Source: Myxococcales bacterium
Lineage (GTDB): Bacteria > Myxococcota_A > Polyangia > Palsa-1104 > JAEUJZ01
Reading direction: 5' to 3'
Assembly: GCA_016794365.1 (NCBI GenBank)
Contig: JAEUKB010000096.1
Coordinates: 1 to 64,000 of the forward strand
Length of the DNA: 64,000 bases
This document shows, one piece after another, positions 44,768 to 52,863 of this stretch; within the stretch, counting starts at the first letter, position 1, and each line of letters starts with the position of its first letter. Under the pieces are notes generated by a model. That model did no database searches. It was not told the origin of the DNA and saw only the letters and a program-made list of their open reading frames with translations. Made by a program: the position numbers and the translations under genes.

Positions 44768-45391
44768 CTAGTGCGGAGGAAATCGCGTCGCTTTGTAGGA
44801 ATCGCGCGAAGTCACATCCAGAAACCAGCGCGTGACGTTCGGATAGATGCTGGTATCGACGCCGCCCCACTGGGTGAGGAACACAGATTCCGCCATCGCA
44901 ATATCGGCCACAGAATAGGACGATCCACCAAAATAGTTCTGACAGGACAGCACGCGATCGAGCAGCTTCAACGGGACTTGTGCATCGGCGTGCGACTTTT
45001 CCAGCGCGGCGTGATCCAGCGGCATTCCCATCAGCGGATACAGGATCTTCACATACCAAGGACGCGACAGTGGACCGTGACCTTCCGACCCATTCCAGGT
45101 CAGCCACTGAATCGTCTGCCAGCGATCCGCACCGCTTTCTGCAATCAGCTTTCCTTTTCCGTATGTATCCGCCAAGTAGGTCAGGATTGCGTTGGACTCA
45201 ATGACCACCAGATCGCCATCCACCAGCGTCGGAGTCTTTGCACCAGGATTGAGCTTCACATACTCGGGATTGTGCTGATCCCCTTTGGTCAGATCGACCA
45301 CCACCAGTTCATAGGAAAGACCCAGATCGAGCAGTGCAGTCTGAATCTTGCGAGTGTGCGCCGACAGCGTCATTCCATACAGCTTGATCAT
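44768..45391 (-). CDS. glutathione S-transferase
   Basis: 207 residues with the two-domain GST architecture. The thioredoxin-like N-terminal domain (1-80) has KLYGMTLSAHTRKIQTAL, the cis-Pro loop KTPTLVDGD and the glutathione-gamma-glutamyl ESNAIL (about 64-69); the all-helical C-terminal domain contains YSVADIAMAES. Ser at position 10 could be the catalytic residue, as in theta/beta-like GSTs. Function: conjugation or reduction of electrophiles with glutathione, exact substrate unknown. The gene is transcribed alone and converges on the recombinase gene. Confidence 0.85.
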   Translation of the reverse strand: MIKLYGMTLSAHTRKIQTALLDLGLSYELVVVDLTKGDQHNPEYVKLNPGAKTPTLVDGDLVVIESNAILTYLADTYGKGKLIAESGADRWQTIQWLTWNGSEGHGPLSRPWYVKILYPLMGMPLDHAALEKSHADAQVPLKLLDRVLSCQNYFGGSSYSVADIAMAESVFLTQWGGVDTSIYPNVTRWFLDVTSRDSYKATRFPPH

Positions 45392-45456
45392 GATGTGAAT
45401 CCCCTTTGGCTGGACAAAGACCAGCGCGAGGAATTGAGCGTATCACGGAAGCGCAA

Positions 45457-46455
45457 TCACGGAGTACGCAGCTCACTTTTTCGTCGCAAGCGCAGCATCA
45501 GAAGGAATGGCAGACAGAGCATACTGAGCAGTGCCCAAAGGTGCGCAGCATCCTGATGCGGAGCGCGCTGCGCGGCAGCCTGACAGCCACTGACGACAGA
45601 GGGAATCTTGCAGATCTGCGGATCAGAAAAGGCAGGATGTGTGCTGATGACACCGGCCAAGTCATCGGATGTAGGAATCCTTCGGGAATACTCTCCTGCG
45701 ACGGACGTGGGATACATTGCGGCTTGATACGCGCTCTCAGCAGACTGTGAAGTGCGCCGCATGTTGTCCAGCTCTGTACAGGATGGAATGGCTGCACCTT
45801 TGTCATCTGTCATGCATGCGGGAACGGATCCAAAGTCCAAGCTACAGGTGTGATCCAGTCCTTGGACATGACCCAGTTCATGCGTAAGGACATTCCAGAG
45901 ATCCACCAGTGGACGCTTTTCTCCGACGGGAAACGGAAGCGAGCCATCGACGAATCGATATCCCACCGCGTTCAGATCGATGTCTGTATCGACAATCTGT
46001 CCGTCTTGTTCGGGCTCTGTTGGCTTGTTTAGGAAGGTAACGGTTGTCACTGCAGTAGCAGCAGGATCGAAGCAGATGGGACTGGAGCTTGCATCTTTGG
46101 CCGGACGACACCAGCGCTCAAAGCGGAACTTGATCGATCCGAGTCTGTCGGTCTGGCTGACCTCTTTGGATTCGCTGGGCGGCAGATAGTACAGACGCAG
46201 AAAGCTGGAGGGATCGAGTCGATCATTCCAGCTCCGAATCGCACCTTGGATCGCATCGAGCACGGCATCGGAAGCCATGTCGGTGCGCAGAAGCTCTGCA
46301 TCAGGCTGCAAAAAGATACAGGTCTGCGCCCAGCGAAGAGGCCGACAGCTTGCTTTGGTTCGGGTGCGAACATACGCACTCGCTTCCATAGGAATCACGG
46401 TAGCAATCGATCCAGCCAGACCACACAGGAGCGAGGCAGCGAGTAGAGCACGCAT
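45457..46455 (-). CDS. secreted matrixin-like metalloprotease with C-terminal sorting segment
   Basis: 332 residues. The signal peptide (about 1-27, ending ASA) precedes a domain with the extended zinc motif HELGHVQGLDH (about 190-200), which is HExxHxxGxxH of the metzincins. A Cys-rich region follows (CSLDFGSVPAC, SCTEL). The C-terminus has GCQAAAQ..., a hydrophobic segment LWALLSMLCLPFLLMLRLRRK and a basic end, resembling MYXO-CTERM tails. It is likely processed and displayed or released outside the cell. GAGGAG precedes the ATG by eight bases. It diverges from the START-like protein gene with only some 20 bases between start codons. Confidence 0.75.
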   Translation of the reverse strand: MRALLAASLLCGLAGSIATVIPMEASAYVRTRTKASCRPLRWAQTCIFLQPDAELLRTDMASDAVLDAIQGAIRSWNDRLDPSSFLRLYYLPPSESKEVSQTDRLGSIKFRFERWCRPAKDASSSPICFDPAATAVTTVTFLNKPTEPEQDGQIVDTDIDLNAVGYRFVDGSLPFPVGEKRPLVDLWNVLTHELGHVQGLDHTCSLDFGSVPACMTDDKGAAIPSCTELDNMRRTSQSAESAYQAAMYPTSVAGEYSRRIPTSDDLAGVISTHPAFSDPQICKIPSVVSGCQAAAQRAPHQDAAHLWALLSMLCLPFLLMLRLRRKSELRTP

Positions 46456-46474
46456 GACAACTCCTCATGTTAGT

Positions 46475-47068
46475 ATGCCTTCGATGTGGACGCATCTACT
46501 CGGAGTGATTGTCGCGAGCGTGCTCGGGCTGAGTGAACCGGAGCTTGCGCAAGCACTACGTGGAGAAGTTCCCACCCGAACAGAGTCGTTTGTCGCAGCC
46601 ACGGGCAAGGTCGCAGGACGAGGTGTGGGTGCAATTGTCATCGACAAGCCGATTGCGCAGACATGGGCCGTGCTTCGTCGCTTCGATGACAAAGCGGAAT
46701 ACATGCCACGACTTGAAAAAGTGTGGATTCTGTCCGCCGATCCCGATCGCGTGGTGGCGCGCATGCAAGTGAACGCCGCAGTCACCACAGCACGCTACAC
46801 CGCGATCTTTTCGCTGGATTCTGATGCGCATGCGATTCGCTGGACGCTGGACAAGAGCGCACCAGACAACTCGATCGCCGACACAGTAGGAAGCTACGAG
46901 CTGCATCCCATCGAAGCAGACAAGACGCTGGTGGTGTATCGCAGCTTCGTCGATAGCGGACGCTCTGTACCGCGCTTCATTGCGGACTACATGACCCGAC
47001 GCGCGATTCCCAACTTGCTGCGCGCGATCAAAAAGCGCATCGAAAGTGACGGAGCCTGGCGAAAGTAG
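46475..47068 (+). CDS. SRPBCC (START-like) superfamily protein
   Basis: A 197-residue protein with an N-terminal signal-like segment (HLLGVIVASVLGLSEPELAQA) and a helix-grip domain: VAGRGVGAIVIDKPIAQTWAVLRRFDDKAEYMPRL, VVARMQVNAA and the long C-terminal helix FIADYMTRRAIPNLLRAIKKR. This family binds hydrophobic ligands in a cavity. Exact role unknown. Start uncertain: ATG at 46475, 46484 or 46454, none with a clear ribosome-binding site. It is probably followed in the same transcript by the srkA-like gene (42 bp). Confidence 0.7.
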   Translation: MPSMWTHLLGVIVASVLGLSEPELAQALRGEVPTRTESFVAATGKVAGRGVGAIVIDKPIAQTWAVLRRFDDKAEYMPRLEKVWILSADPDRVVARMQVNAAVTTARYTAIFSLDSDAHAIRWTLDKSAPDNSIADTVGSYELHPIEADKTLVVYRSFVDSGRSVPRFIADYMTRRAIPNLLRAIKKRIESDGAWRK

Positions 47069-47110
47069 CTTTTCTGTCCGGCCCCGCTTTGGCAAAGTCG
47101 CGACCATCCG

Positions 47111-48121
47111 ATGCAAGACTTCTTTACGCTGACCCCTGATGCTGTGTTGGGAGCTGTCGAACAAGCGCTCGATCCCACGGGATCTGTGCGCGCCACCGGA
47201 CGCTGTTTTGTTCATGCGAGCATGGAAAATCGCGTCTACGAAATCGAGCTGGAAGAGCCCCTTTCCGGTGTCGGTTCCAAGGTCATCGCCAAGTTTTATC
47301 GTCCCGGTCGCTGGTCTGAAGCTGCGCTGTTGCAAGAGCATCAGTTTCTGCAAGAGCTACAAGAAGCAGAAGTGCCGGTTGTACAGCCCATTGCGATGGC
47401 GGGAGCGAGCGGACAGACTCTGCATAAGACACCTTTCGGAGTCTTCTTTTCGCTGTTTCCCAAAGTCTCTGGTCGCGTCGAAGAAGAGCTGCAAGATGAT
47501 CAGCTTCTGCAAGTGGGAAGACTGCTGGCGCGACTTCACAATGTCGGTGCGCAGCACGCAGCGGAGCATCGTCCTATGCTGACTCCGAACCAGTACGGAC
47601 AGCCCGCGCTGCAAGCGCTTAAAGACAGTCAGCTCGTCGATGTTCAGCTCTGGAATCGTTATCAGCGCGCGGCAGAAGCGCTCATCCGATTGGCGATTCC
47701 GCTGTGGGAATCGATTCCGCTTCATCGCGTTCACGGAGACTGTCACGGTGGCAACTTGCTGTGGCAAAAGAGCGGTCCGGTGTTTCTGGACTTCGATGAC
47801 ATGATGACCGCACCCGCTGCGCAAGATCTGTGGATGGTGGTGCGCGGCAGAGACGATGAAGCCCGACAGCAGCGCGCGATCATCTTGGATGGTTATCAGC
47901 AGATTCGATCGTTTGAGCTGCGACAGCTTCGCTTGATTGAAGCGCTACGCGGTCTGCGAATGCTTCACTACGCAGGCTGGGTGGCTCGACGGTATGCCGA
48001 TCCAATCTTTGAGAGAACGTTCCCCGACTTCACCTCGTATTCACACTGGATGGATGAAGTCACCAGTCTCGAAGAACAGGTTGAATTGGTACACGAAGCG
48101 CACACGACTTTCCTACAATAG
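47111..48121 (+). CDS. srkA: SrkA-type stress-response Ser/Thr kinase
   Basis: 336 residues of the aminoglycoside-phosphotransferase-like kinase fold (RdoA/SrkA/YihE). Visible: N-lobe around VIAKFYRPGRWS with the ATP-binding Lys; catalytic loop HGDCHGGNLLW (about 215-225) with Asp; metal-binding FLDFDDM (about 235-241). In E. coli SrkA phosphorylates Ser/Thr in response to envelope and oxidative stress. A thioesterase gene follows, 22 bp downstream, suggesting cotranscription. A GGAG-type site is not obvious before the ATG. Confidence 0.82.
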   Translation: MQDFFTLTPDAVLGAVEQALDPTGSVRATGRCFVHASMENRVYEIELEEPLSGVGSKVIAKFYRPGRWSEAALLQEHQFLQELQEAEVPVVQPIAMAGASGQTLHKTPFGVFFSLFPKVSGRVEEELQDDQLLQVGRLLARLHNVGAQHAAEHRPMLTPNQYGQPALQALKDSQLVDVQLWNRYQRAAEALIRLAIPLWESIPLHRVHGDCHGGNLLWQKSGPVFLDFDDMMTAPAAQDLWMVVRGRDDEARQQRAIILDGYQQIRSFELRQLRLIEALRGLRMLHYAGWVARRYADPIFERTFPDFTSYSHWMDEVTSLEEQVELVHEAHTTFLQ

Positions 48122-48143
48122 GATCCCGTTTTTTGGAGCAGAC

Positions 48144-49013
48144 ATGACCCGTGTACTCAATGAACTGGTGACACTCCTGGCGCTGGAAAAGATCGAGGAG
48201 GATCTCTTCCGTGGTCAAAGTCAGGATCTCGGCTGGGGCCAAGTGTTCGGCGGACAAGTGCTGGGACAAGCGCTCAGCGCAGCGGTTCAGACCGTTCCGT
48301 CCGATCGTCACGTACACTCCCTTCATGCGTATTTTTTGCGACTAGGCGACGCACACAAGCCGATTGTCTACAGCGTCGATCGAACCCGCGATGGACAGAG
48401 CTTTAGCACCCGCAGCATCTTGGCCGTACAGAGTGGCAAGCCGATCTTCCAGATGCTCGCGTCGTTTCAGGTTGAAGAGCCAGGCATCGATCACGCAGAG
48501 CCGATGACGCAGACGGTGGGCCCGGACGGACTCCTTTCCGAGCGCGAGCTGTGGATGAAGTACGCCGAAAGACTGCCTGAAAAGATTCGGACGCGCGCCA
48601 CCGCAGAGCGTCCGATTGAGCTTCGTCCCGTCGATCCCGTCCATCCCTTTGCACCAGAGAAGCGCGCTCCAGAGTCCGCAGTCTGGGTACGAACCGCAGC
48701 AGCACTTCCAGATGATCCAGCTCTGCATCGGTACTTGCTGGCGTACTGCTCGGACTTTGCATTCCTTCCGACCGCGCTTCGTCCGCACGGACTGACCTGG
48801 GTGAGCCCCGGTATGCAGATCGCGAGCATCGATCACGCCATGTGGTTTCATCGTCCGTTCCGAATGGATGACTGGCTGCTGCATGTGATGCACAGTCCGT
48901 CGGCATCGGGAGCGCGCGGCATGGTTCGCGGCAGCGTCTTTTCCAGCGATGGACGACTGGTCGCATCGACCGCGCAAGAAGGACTCATTCGCTTCCGATC
49001 CGGTCGCGAGTAA
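48144..49013 (+). CDS. tesB: acyl-CoA thioesterase II
   Basis: 289 residues with two hotdog-fold repeats typical of TesB: RGQSQDLGWGQVFGGQVLGQAL and HSLHAYFLRLGDAHKPIVY in the first, RTRDGQSFSTRSI with the catalytic Ser/Thr, and ASIDHAMWFHRPFRMDDWLLH in the second with Asp of the ASxDHxxxFH motif. It hydrolyses medium- to long-chain acyl-CoA. The ATG at 48144 is preceded by TTGGAG at six bases; an upstream open frame overlapping the previous gene is not supported. Confidence 0.9.
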   Translation: MTRVLNELVTLLALEKIEEDLFRGQSQDLGWGQVFGGQVLGQALSAAVQTVPSDRHVHSLHAYFLRLGDAHKPIVYSVDRTRDGQSFSTRSILAVQSGKPIFQMLASFQVEEPGIDHAEPMTQTVGPDGLLSERELWMKYAERLPEKIRTRATAERPIELRPVDPVHPFAPEKRAPESAVWVRTAAALPDDPALHRYLLAYCSDFAFLPTALRPHGLTWVSPGMQIASIDHAMWFHRPFRMDDWLLHVMHSPSASGARGMVRGSVFSSDGRLVASTAQEGLIRFRSGRE

Positions 49014-49088
49014 CGCATCGTCCTACATCCCGCCGACGCACATCGAAGCCGAGCAGAACCGCGCAGGACCATGTACACTAGCTTGAAT

Positions 49089-49841
49089 ATGAAACAGCTC
49101 TCTGCCCTTGGCCTCCTGCTCTGTGGCTCTCTGTTCTGCGAACGCCCTGCCCTTGCGCAGCTCGCACCCCTTGATCCAGGAGCGATTGCGCCACCGCCCG
49201 CGACGCCGTCCCAGCCAGTGCAGAGTCCACCTCAGGTCGATCCTCCGCAGCCTGTGACTGTGATAGCGCCGGCAGCACCAGCCCCCGTCACGTCGCCGCT
49301 CACGACGATGCGACATGCGCCGCGCGTGATGAGCCTGACCGCAGGCTACGCCTACACACCGCTTAGCTATCTTCCCCTAAGCGCCAGCGTTCCCGACGGA
49401 AAATATCGCAATCACGGCCTGCGGATTGACTGGAAAGCGGGCTGGCAAGTCGGCGGATTTCTGTCCGGCTGGGGCTCCTATGTCGGCTTCTTTGCGGGCT
49501 TCTTCTACAACTTTGGACAAGAAGTCGCCGACAACCTCGGGCTAAACTACGGAATCTTCGCCAAGCACACCATCTTCCCTGGTCGTCGCTGGCGTCCCTA
49601 TCTAGCGTACGGACTCGGTGCGATTCAGGTCTGGATCCGCGAGCGCGAAGGTCGCGGCATCGGTCACGTTACGCGCTTGTCGATCGGCATGGACGCCAAA
49701 GTCAGCGAGCGCGTTGCCATCGAGTTCGACGCGTCCTATCAGTTCAACATCATGCCGAGCTTTGCCGTCGATGGAGCCGCTCCGCGCAGCTACGACTTCC
49801 ACTCCATCAGCTTCACAACTGGCATCTGGTACGGTCGCTAG
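49089..49841 (+). CDS. outer-membrane beta-barrel protein
   Basis: 250 residues. Signal peptide about 1-22 (ending ALA|QLA), then a long Pro/Ala/Val-rich linker (about 25-75), then a barrel-like C-terminal domain with alternating hydrophobic strands (VMSLTAGYAYTPL, GSYVGFFAGFFYNFG, RWRPYLAYGLGAIQVW, VAIEFDASYQFN) ending in Tyr-Gly-Arg. It resembles small OprF/porin-like barrels of unknown function. The ATG at 49089 is used because a signal peptide follows directly. Confidence 0.65.
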   Translation: MKQLSALGLLLCGSLFCERPALAQLAPLDPGAIAPPPATPSQPVQSPPQVDPPQPVTVIAPAAPAPVTSPLTTMRHAPRVMSLTAGYAYTPLSYLPLSASVPDGKYRNHGLRIDWKAGWQVGGFLSGWGSYVGFFAGFFYNFGQEVADNLGLNYGIFAKHTIFPGRRWRPYLAYGLGAIQVWIREREGRGIGHVTRLSIGMDAKVSERVAIEFDASYQFNIMPSFAVDGAAPRSYDFHSISFTTGIWYGR

Positions 49842-49907
49842 CGTAGCCGCGCCGCAACCTTCCTATCGGACCGGCTGCGAGCTTCTACGACGGCTACTTT
49901 GACGCGA

Positions 49908-50492
49908 CTACTTGGCGAGCTGCTTTTCCAGAAAGTGCAGCCGATCGTTTCCCCAAAACAGCTCCCCATCCACAATCATCGCAGGAGCCCCAAACACTCC
50001 TTTGCCAATCGCTTCATCAGTGTAGGCACGGAGCTTGTCTTTGACCGCGCTGGTTTCCGTCGCTGCCATCAGCTCATCAGCAGGCAGTCCGGCTTCTGTC
50101 ACGAGCGCATGTAGGACCGCATCACTGGAGATGTCCAGATCGCGCTCCCACATTCCGGAAAACAGCTTGCTCGCCAGCTCGGCGCTGCGTCCGTGCGCTT
50201 CCGCCGCGATCACCAAGCGCATGCCGCGAATCGTAGGAAGAGGAAAGCGACTCGACATCTGAAACGGAACGCCATACTGCTCGGCCCAGCGCAGCAAGTC
50301 TTTGATCATGTACTGCGCTTTGGGAATGCAGACCGCTGGCATCACGTTGCCCTGCGCTTTGAACACCGCAGCCAGAACCAACGGCTTATATGCGACAGAG
50401 GCTCCGTATTTGGCTGCCAGCGACGGAAGCTGCGTGGCCGCGAAGTACGAATAGGGAGACGACAGGTCGAAGTAAAAGTCGATGTGCTTTGC
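49908..50492 (-). CDS. DsbA-family thiol oxidoreductase / 2-hydroxychromene-2-carboxylate isomerase-like
   Basis: 194 residues with the DsbA/GST-kappa fold. The active-site region FYFDLSSPYSYFA (about 6-18) has Ser instead of the CxxC pair, as in 2-hydroxychromene-2-carboxylate isomerases, and WAEQYGVPFQM, GVFGAPAMIVDGELFWGNDRL (near the end) complete the family pattern. The natural substrate is unknown. The ATG at 50492 was chosen because GGAAAGAGAGC lies just before it; a longer frame starting at 50525 has none. A glycosyltransferase-like gene lies upstream on the same strand. Confidence 0.8.
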   Translation of the reverse strand, partial: AKHIDFYFDLSSPYSYFAATQLPSLAAKYGASVAYKPLVLAAVFKAQGNVMPAVCIPKAQYMIKDLLRWAEQYGVPFQMSSRFPLPTIRGMRLVIAAEAHGRSAELASKLFSGMWERDLDISSDAVLHALVTEAGLPADELMAATETSAVKDKLRAYTDEAIGKGVFGAPAMIVDGELFWGNDRLHFLEKQLAK

Positions 50493-50521
50493 CATGCTCT
50501 CTTTCCTATCACAAGCGTGCG

Positions 50522-52111
50522 TCATCTGACTTCGCTGCGCAGCGGTGGCTCTTCAGAAAGTCCCTGAAACAGAGACAGACAGTCTCTGCGAACGGCCAGG
50601 CGCAGCGGATTCCCAACACCGATGTCAGCGCGATAAAATCCATACTCAGGATGACTCTTTATCGATGAAGCGATGCCGCGCAGAGTCGGATGCTCACAGT
50701 ACACGCGCGGATCTTCAGCGGGAGAGTCACACACCACCAGCAGGATCGCGCAGGTTCCTTCCGCAATCGCAATCTCCGTCGCTGCGAAACCCCACGGTTC
50801 CGATCCCCTAACCATCGGAAGTGTACCAATTTTTTGATGCGCAAGACCCATCAGATCCACGGTCTTGCGATCCGCAAAGTAGGGAATGAAGCCAGCCGGA
50901 GCGACCGCAATCGTCGCATCAGGAGCGCTATGGGAATGAAGCCACTCACCTGCGGACTTTCGCCAGCGACTACACGGCGCATCACCTTCTGGAGCCAGCG
51001 CCCACGCAGACTGCGAAACACACAGCGCCAGCAGCGAAAGGAGGACTCCGTTTCGCGTTCCTTTGGGAATCCGCACCGTGACCACCAAGCGTCCCAGGAC
51101 CAGCAGCGTACACGCGAACGGCCAGATCAGGAATCGACCGCGCGACAGCTCATCTCCGCCAAGCAGAGATAGCTCTGCCAGCGTCGCACACAAGGTTCCA
51201 AAGCTCAGCAGCGCGACCGGATCTTGAATCAGCTCGCTGCGCCAGGTCTTGCGCAGCACTGCCGCCAGGATCAGCCACAGAAGCACAAGCTGCGGCGCAT
51301 CGTGCAGGACATAGCGACCAAAGCGCAGCACGTTCCTTGGTTCAATCCGAAACTTGGTCGCAACCGGAACCGCAACAGAGACTCCGTAGGACCAGCGATT
51401 GAGCGCGATGTAGACCAAAATGCCCATCATACAAGACACAACCACGACGGGAATCAGCCGTCGCGCGCGCGCATTCCAAACAAATAGACAGCACAGTCCC
51501 CCCAACAGCTGAAGCGGCAGATCGGGACGAACCAGCGGACTGACTACGCCCAGCAGCACCGCTGTCAGCAGCTCTGCTTCCTGAAGCGGAGGACTCACCG
51601 ACTTTTCGCAGGCACGACCCACCACCGAGACAAAGTGAAGTCCCAGACACAGCGCCAGCGTGGTTTCCAGACCAGCACTGCTCCACAGCACCAGCGGAGG
51701 AAACGTCGCCAGCAGTGCCACCGCCACAAGCAGTCGCTTGAGGTTCAGCGTGCTCCACAGCGTCACTGTTACCAGCAGCACCGACAGGACGCCGAAGCAG
51801 GTTCCGAGCAGCCGGGCCGCGTCTTCAATAGGCAGTCCCAGCGACGACAGTAGCCGCAGCAGATACGCCCACAGCACCGAGCTATGCGCCTGCACCGGAT
51901 GCCAGACATCCCAGATCATCCCGAGCCCGCGCCTGTGCTGTAGGACATGTCGAAACAAGATGTAGGCGTCATCCGCCAGATAGTCGAGCTGACGACCCGC
52001 AGCAACGAGCCAGACCGCCACCACGATCAGGATCGAGGAAAGGAGCAGCGGAAGCTGACGACGACCTCCGCTCTTGGCTGAAGCAACGACGCTATGTTGC
52101 GAGCTAGACAC
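50522..52111 (-). CDS. GT-C-type membrane glycosyltransferase
   Basis: 529 residues with about 10-12 transmembrane segments. The first large loop carries the paired acidic LADDAYILFRH (about 48-58), which fits the DDxxxxFR motif of arabinofuranosyltransferase/mannosyltransferase-like GT-C enzymes that use a lipid-linked sugar donor. The C-terminal soluble part contains several Cys and is predicted to be periplasmic. It should transfer a sugar to an envelope polymer or protein; acceptor unknown. Its 3' end lies close to the upstream frame of the DsbA-like gene on the same strand. Confidence 0.65.
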   Translation of the reverse strand: MSSSQHSVVASAKSGGRRQLPLLLSSILIVVAVWLVAAGRQLDYLADDAYILFRHVLQHRRGLGMIWDVWHPVQAHSSVLWAYLLRLLSSLGLPIEDAARLLGTCFGVLSVLLVTVTLWSTLNLKRLLVAVALLATFPPLVLWSSAGLETTLALCLGLHFVSVVGRACEKSVSPPLQEAELLTAVLLGVVSPLVRPDLPLQLLGGLCCLFVWNARARRLIPVVVVSCMMGILVYIALNRWSYGVSVAVPVATKFRIEPRNVLRFGRYVLHDAPQLVLLWLILAAVLRKTWRSELIQDPVALLSFGTLCATLAELSLLGGDELSRGRFLIWPFACTLLVLGRLVVTVRIPKGTRNGVLLSLLALCVSQSAWALAPEGDAPCSRWRKSAGEWLHSHSAPDATIAVAPAGFIPYFADRKTVDLMGLAHQKIGTLPMVRGSEPWGFAATEIAIAEGTCAILLVVCDSPAEDPRVYCEHPTLRGIASSIKSHPEYGFYRADIGVGNPLRLAVRRDCLSLFQGLSEEPPLRSEVR

Positions 52112-52175
52112 GAGACTCCGCGCAGACGGATGAAGAGGTGAAACAGACCAGTGGGAAGCGCACGCGAAGAAGCGG

Positions 52176-52739
52176 TTAGGAACCCTTGGCTTCGTCGATC
52201 AGCAACTTCAGCTTATCGAGCGCGCTCTTGCGCTCTGCATCGGAAAGCTGACCTTTGTACAGATAGCGCAGGACTCCCTTTTTATCGACGAACAGCACGA
52301 CGGACTTGTCGTTACAGTCGCCCAAGTTCCACGCTTTGGCGAGCAGCAGATCGGGATCGGTCAGGATCGTGGTGCCGTACTTGTCGATCTTTTTGCGCAC
52401 GACGCGACGGATGATCCAGTTGGGCTTGCCCGGCGCATCCTTCATGTTGGCGACGCCCATCGACTGAAAGACATCTTTGGGAAGGTTCGCAGCCTTTACA
52501 TCGTCAGCAAACTTGTCGTTCTGATCGGCCTCATCGGGGTCGGTGTACATGATGAGAAGGACTTTGTTGCCCCACTCAGGCAGCTTGGCTGGCTGATCCT
52601 TGGCGTCACGGACTTCAGGATTTTCCAGCTTGTCGCCAGCTTTGGGCTCTGCAAAGGCCGAGCCGGGGAACGCAAGCAGCGACGAAAACATCAGCGCCGA
52701 CAGAGCACCATGGACAAAGCGATTTTCGCGGTTCTTCAC
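52176..52739 (-). CDS. YtfJ-like periplasmic thioredoxin-fold protein
   Basis: 187 residues. I chose GTG at 52739 because GAGGAG lies eight bases upstream; an ATG 15 bases earlier has none. Signal peptide about 1-30 (ending AFA|EPK). The mature part resembles E. coli YtfJ in the C-terminal AKAWNLGDCNDKSVVLFVDKKG and SDAERKSALDKL and has no CxxC motif. YtfJ-type proteins are periplasmic and often redox-linked, but the function is not established. A 64-bp spacer separates it from the glycosyltransferase gene downstream. Confidence 0.72.
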   Translation of the reverse strand: MKNRENRFVHGALSALMFSSLLAFPGSAFAEPKAGDKLENPEVRDAKDQPAKLPEWGNKVLLIMYTDPDEADQNDKFADDVKAANLPKDVFQSMGVANMKDAPGKPNWIIRRVVRKKIDKYGTTILTDPDLLLAKAWNLGDCNDKSVVLFVDKKGVLRYLYKGQLSDAERKSALDKLKLLIDEAKGS

Positions 52740-52863
52740 GGGCCAACTCCTCATGTGACTGTCACAAGCTTTGTAGCGTAGCGGATTAGTCTACGGAGAT
52801 CGAAGCGCTTGCGCTGCTTTTTCCAGCGGTCCGCACGTTGCTGAGGTGATAGAAGGAGCCGAC

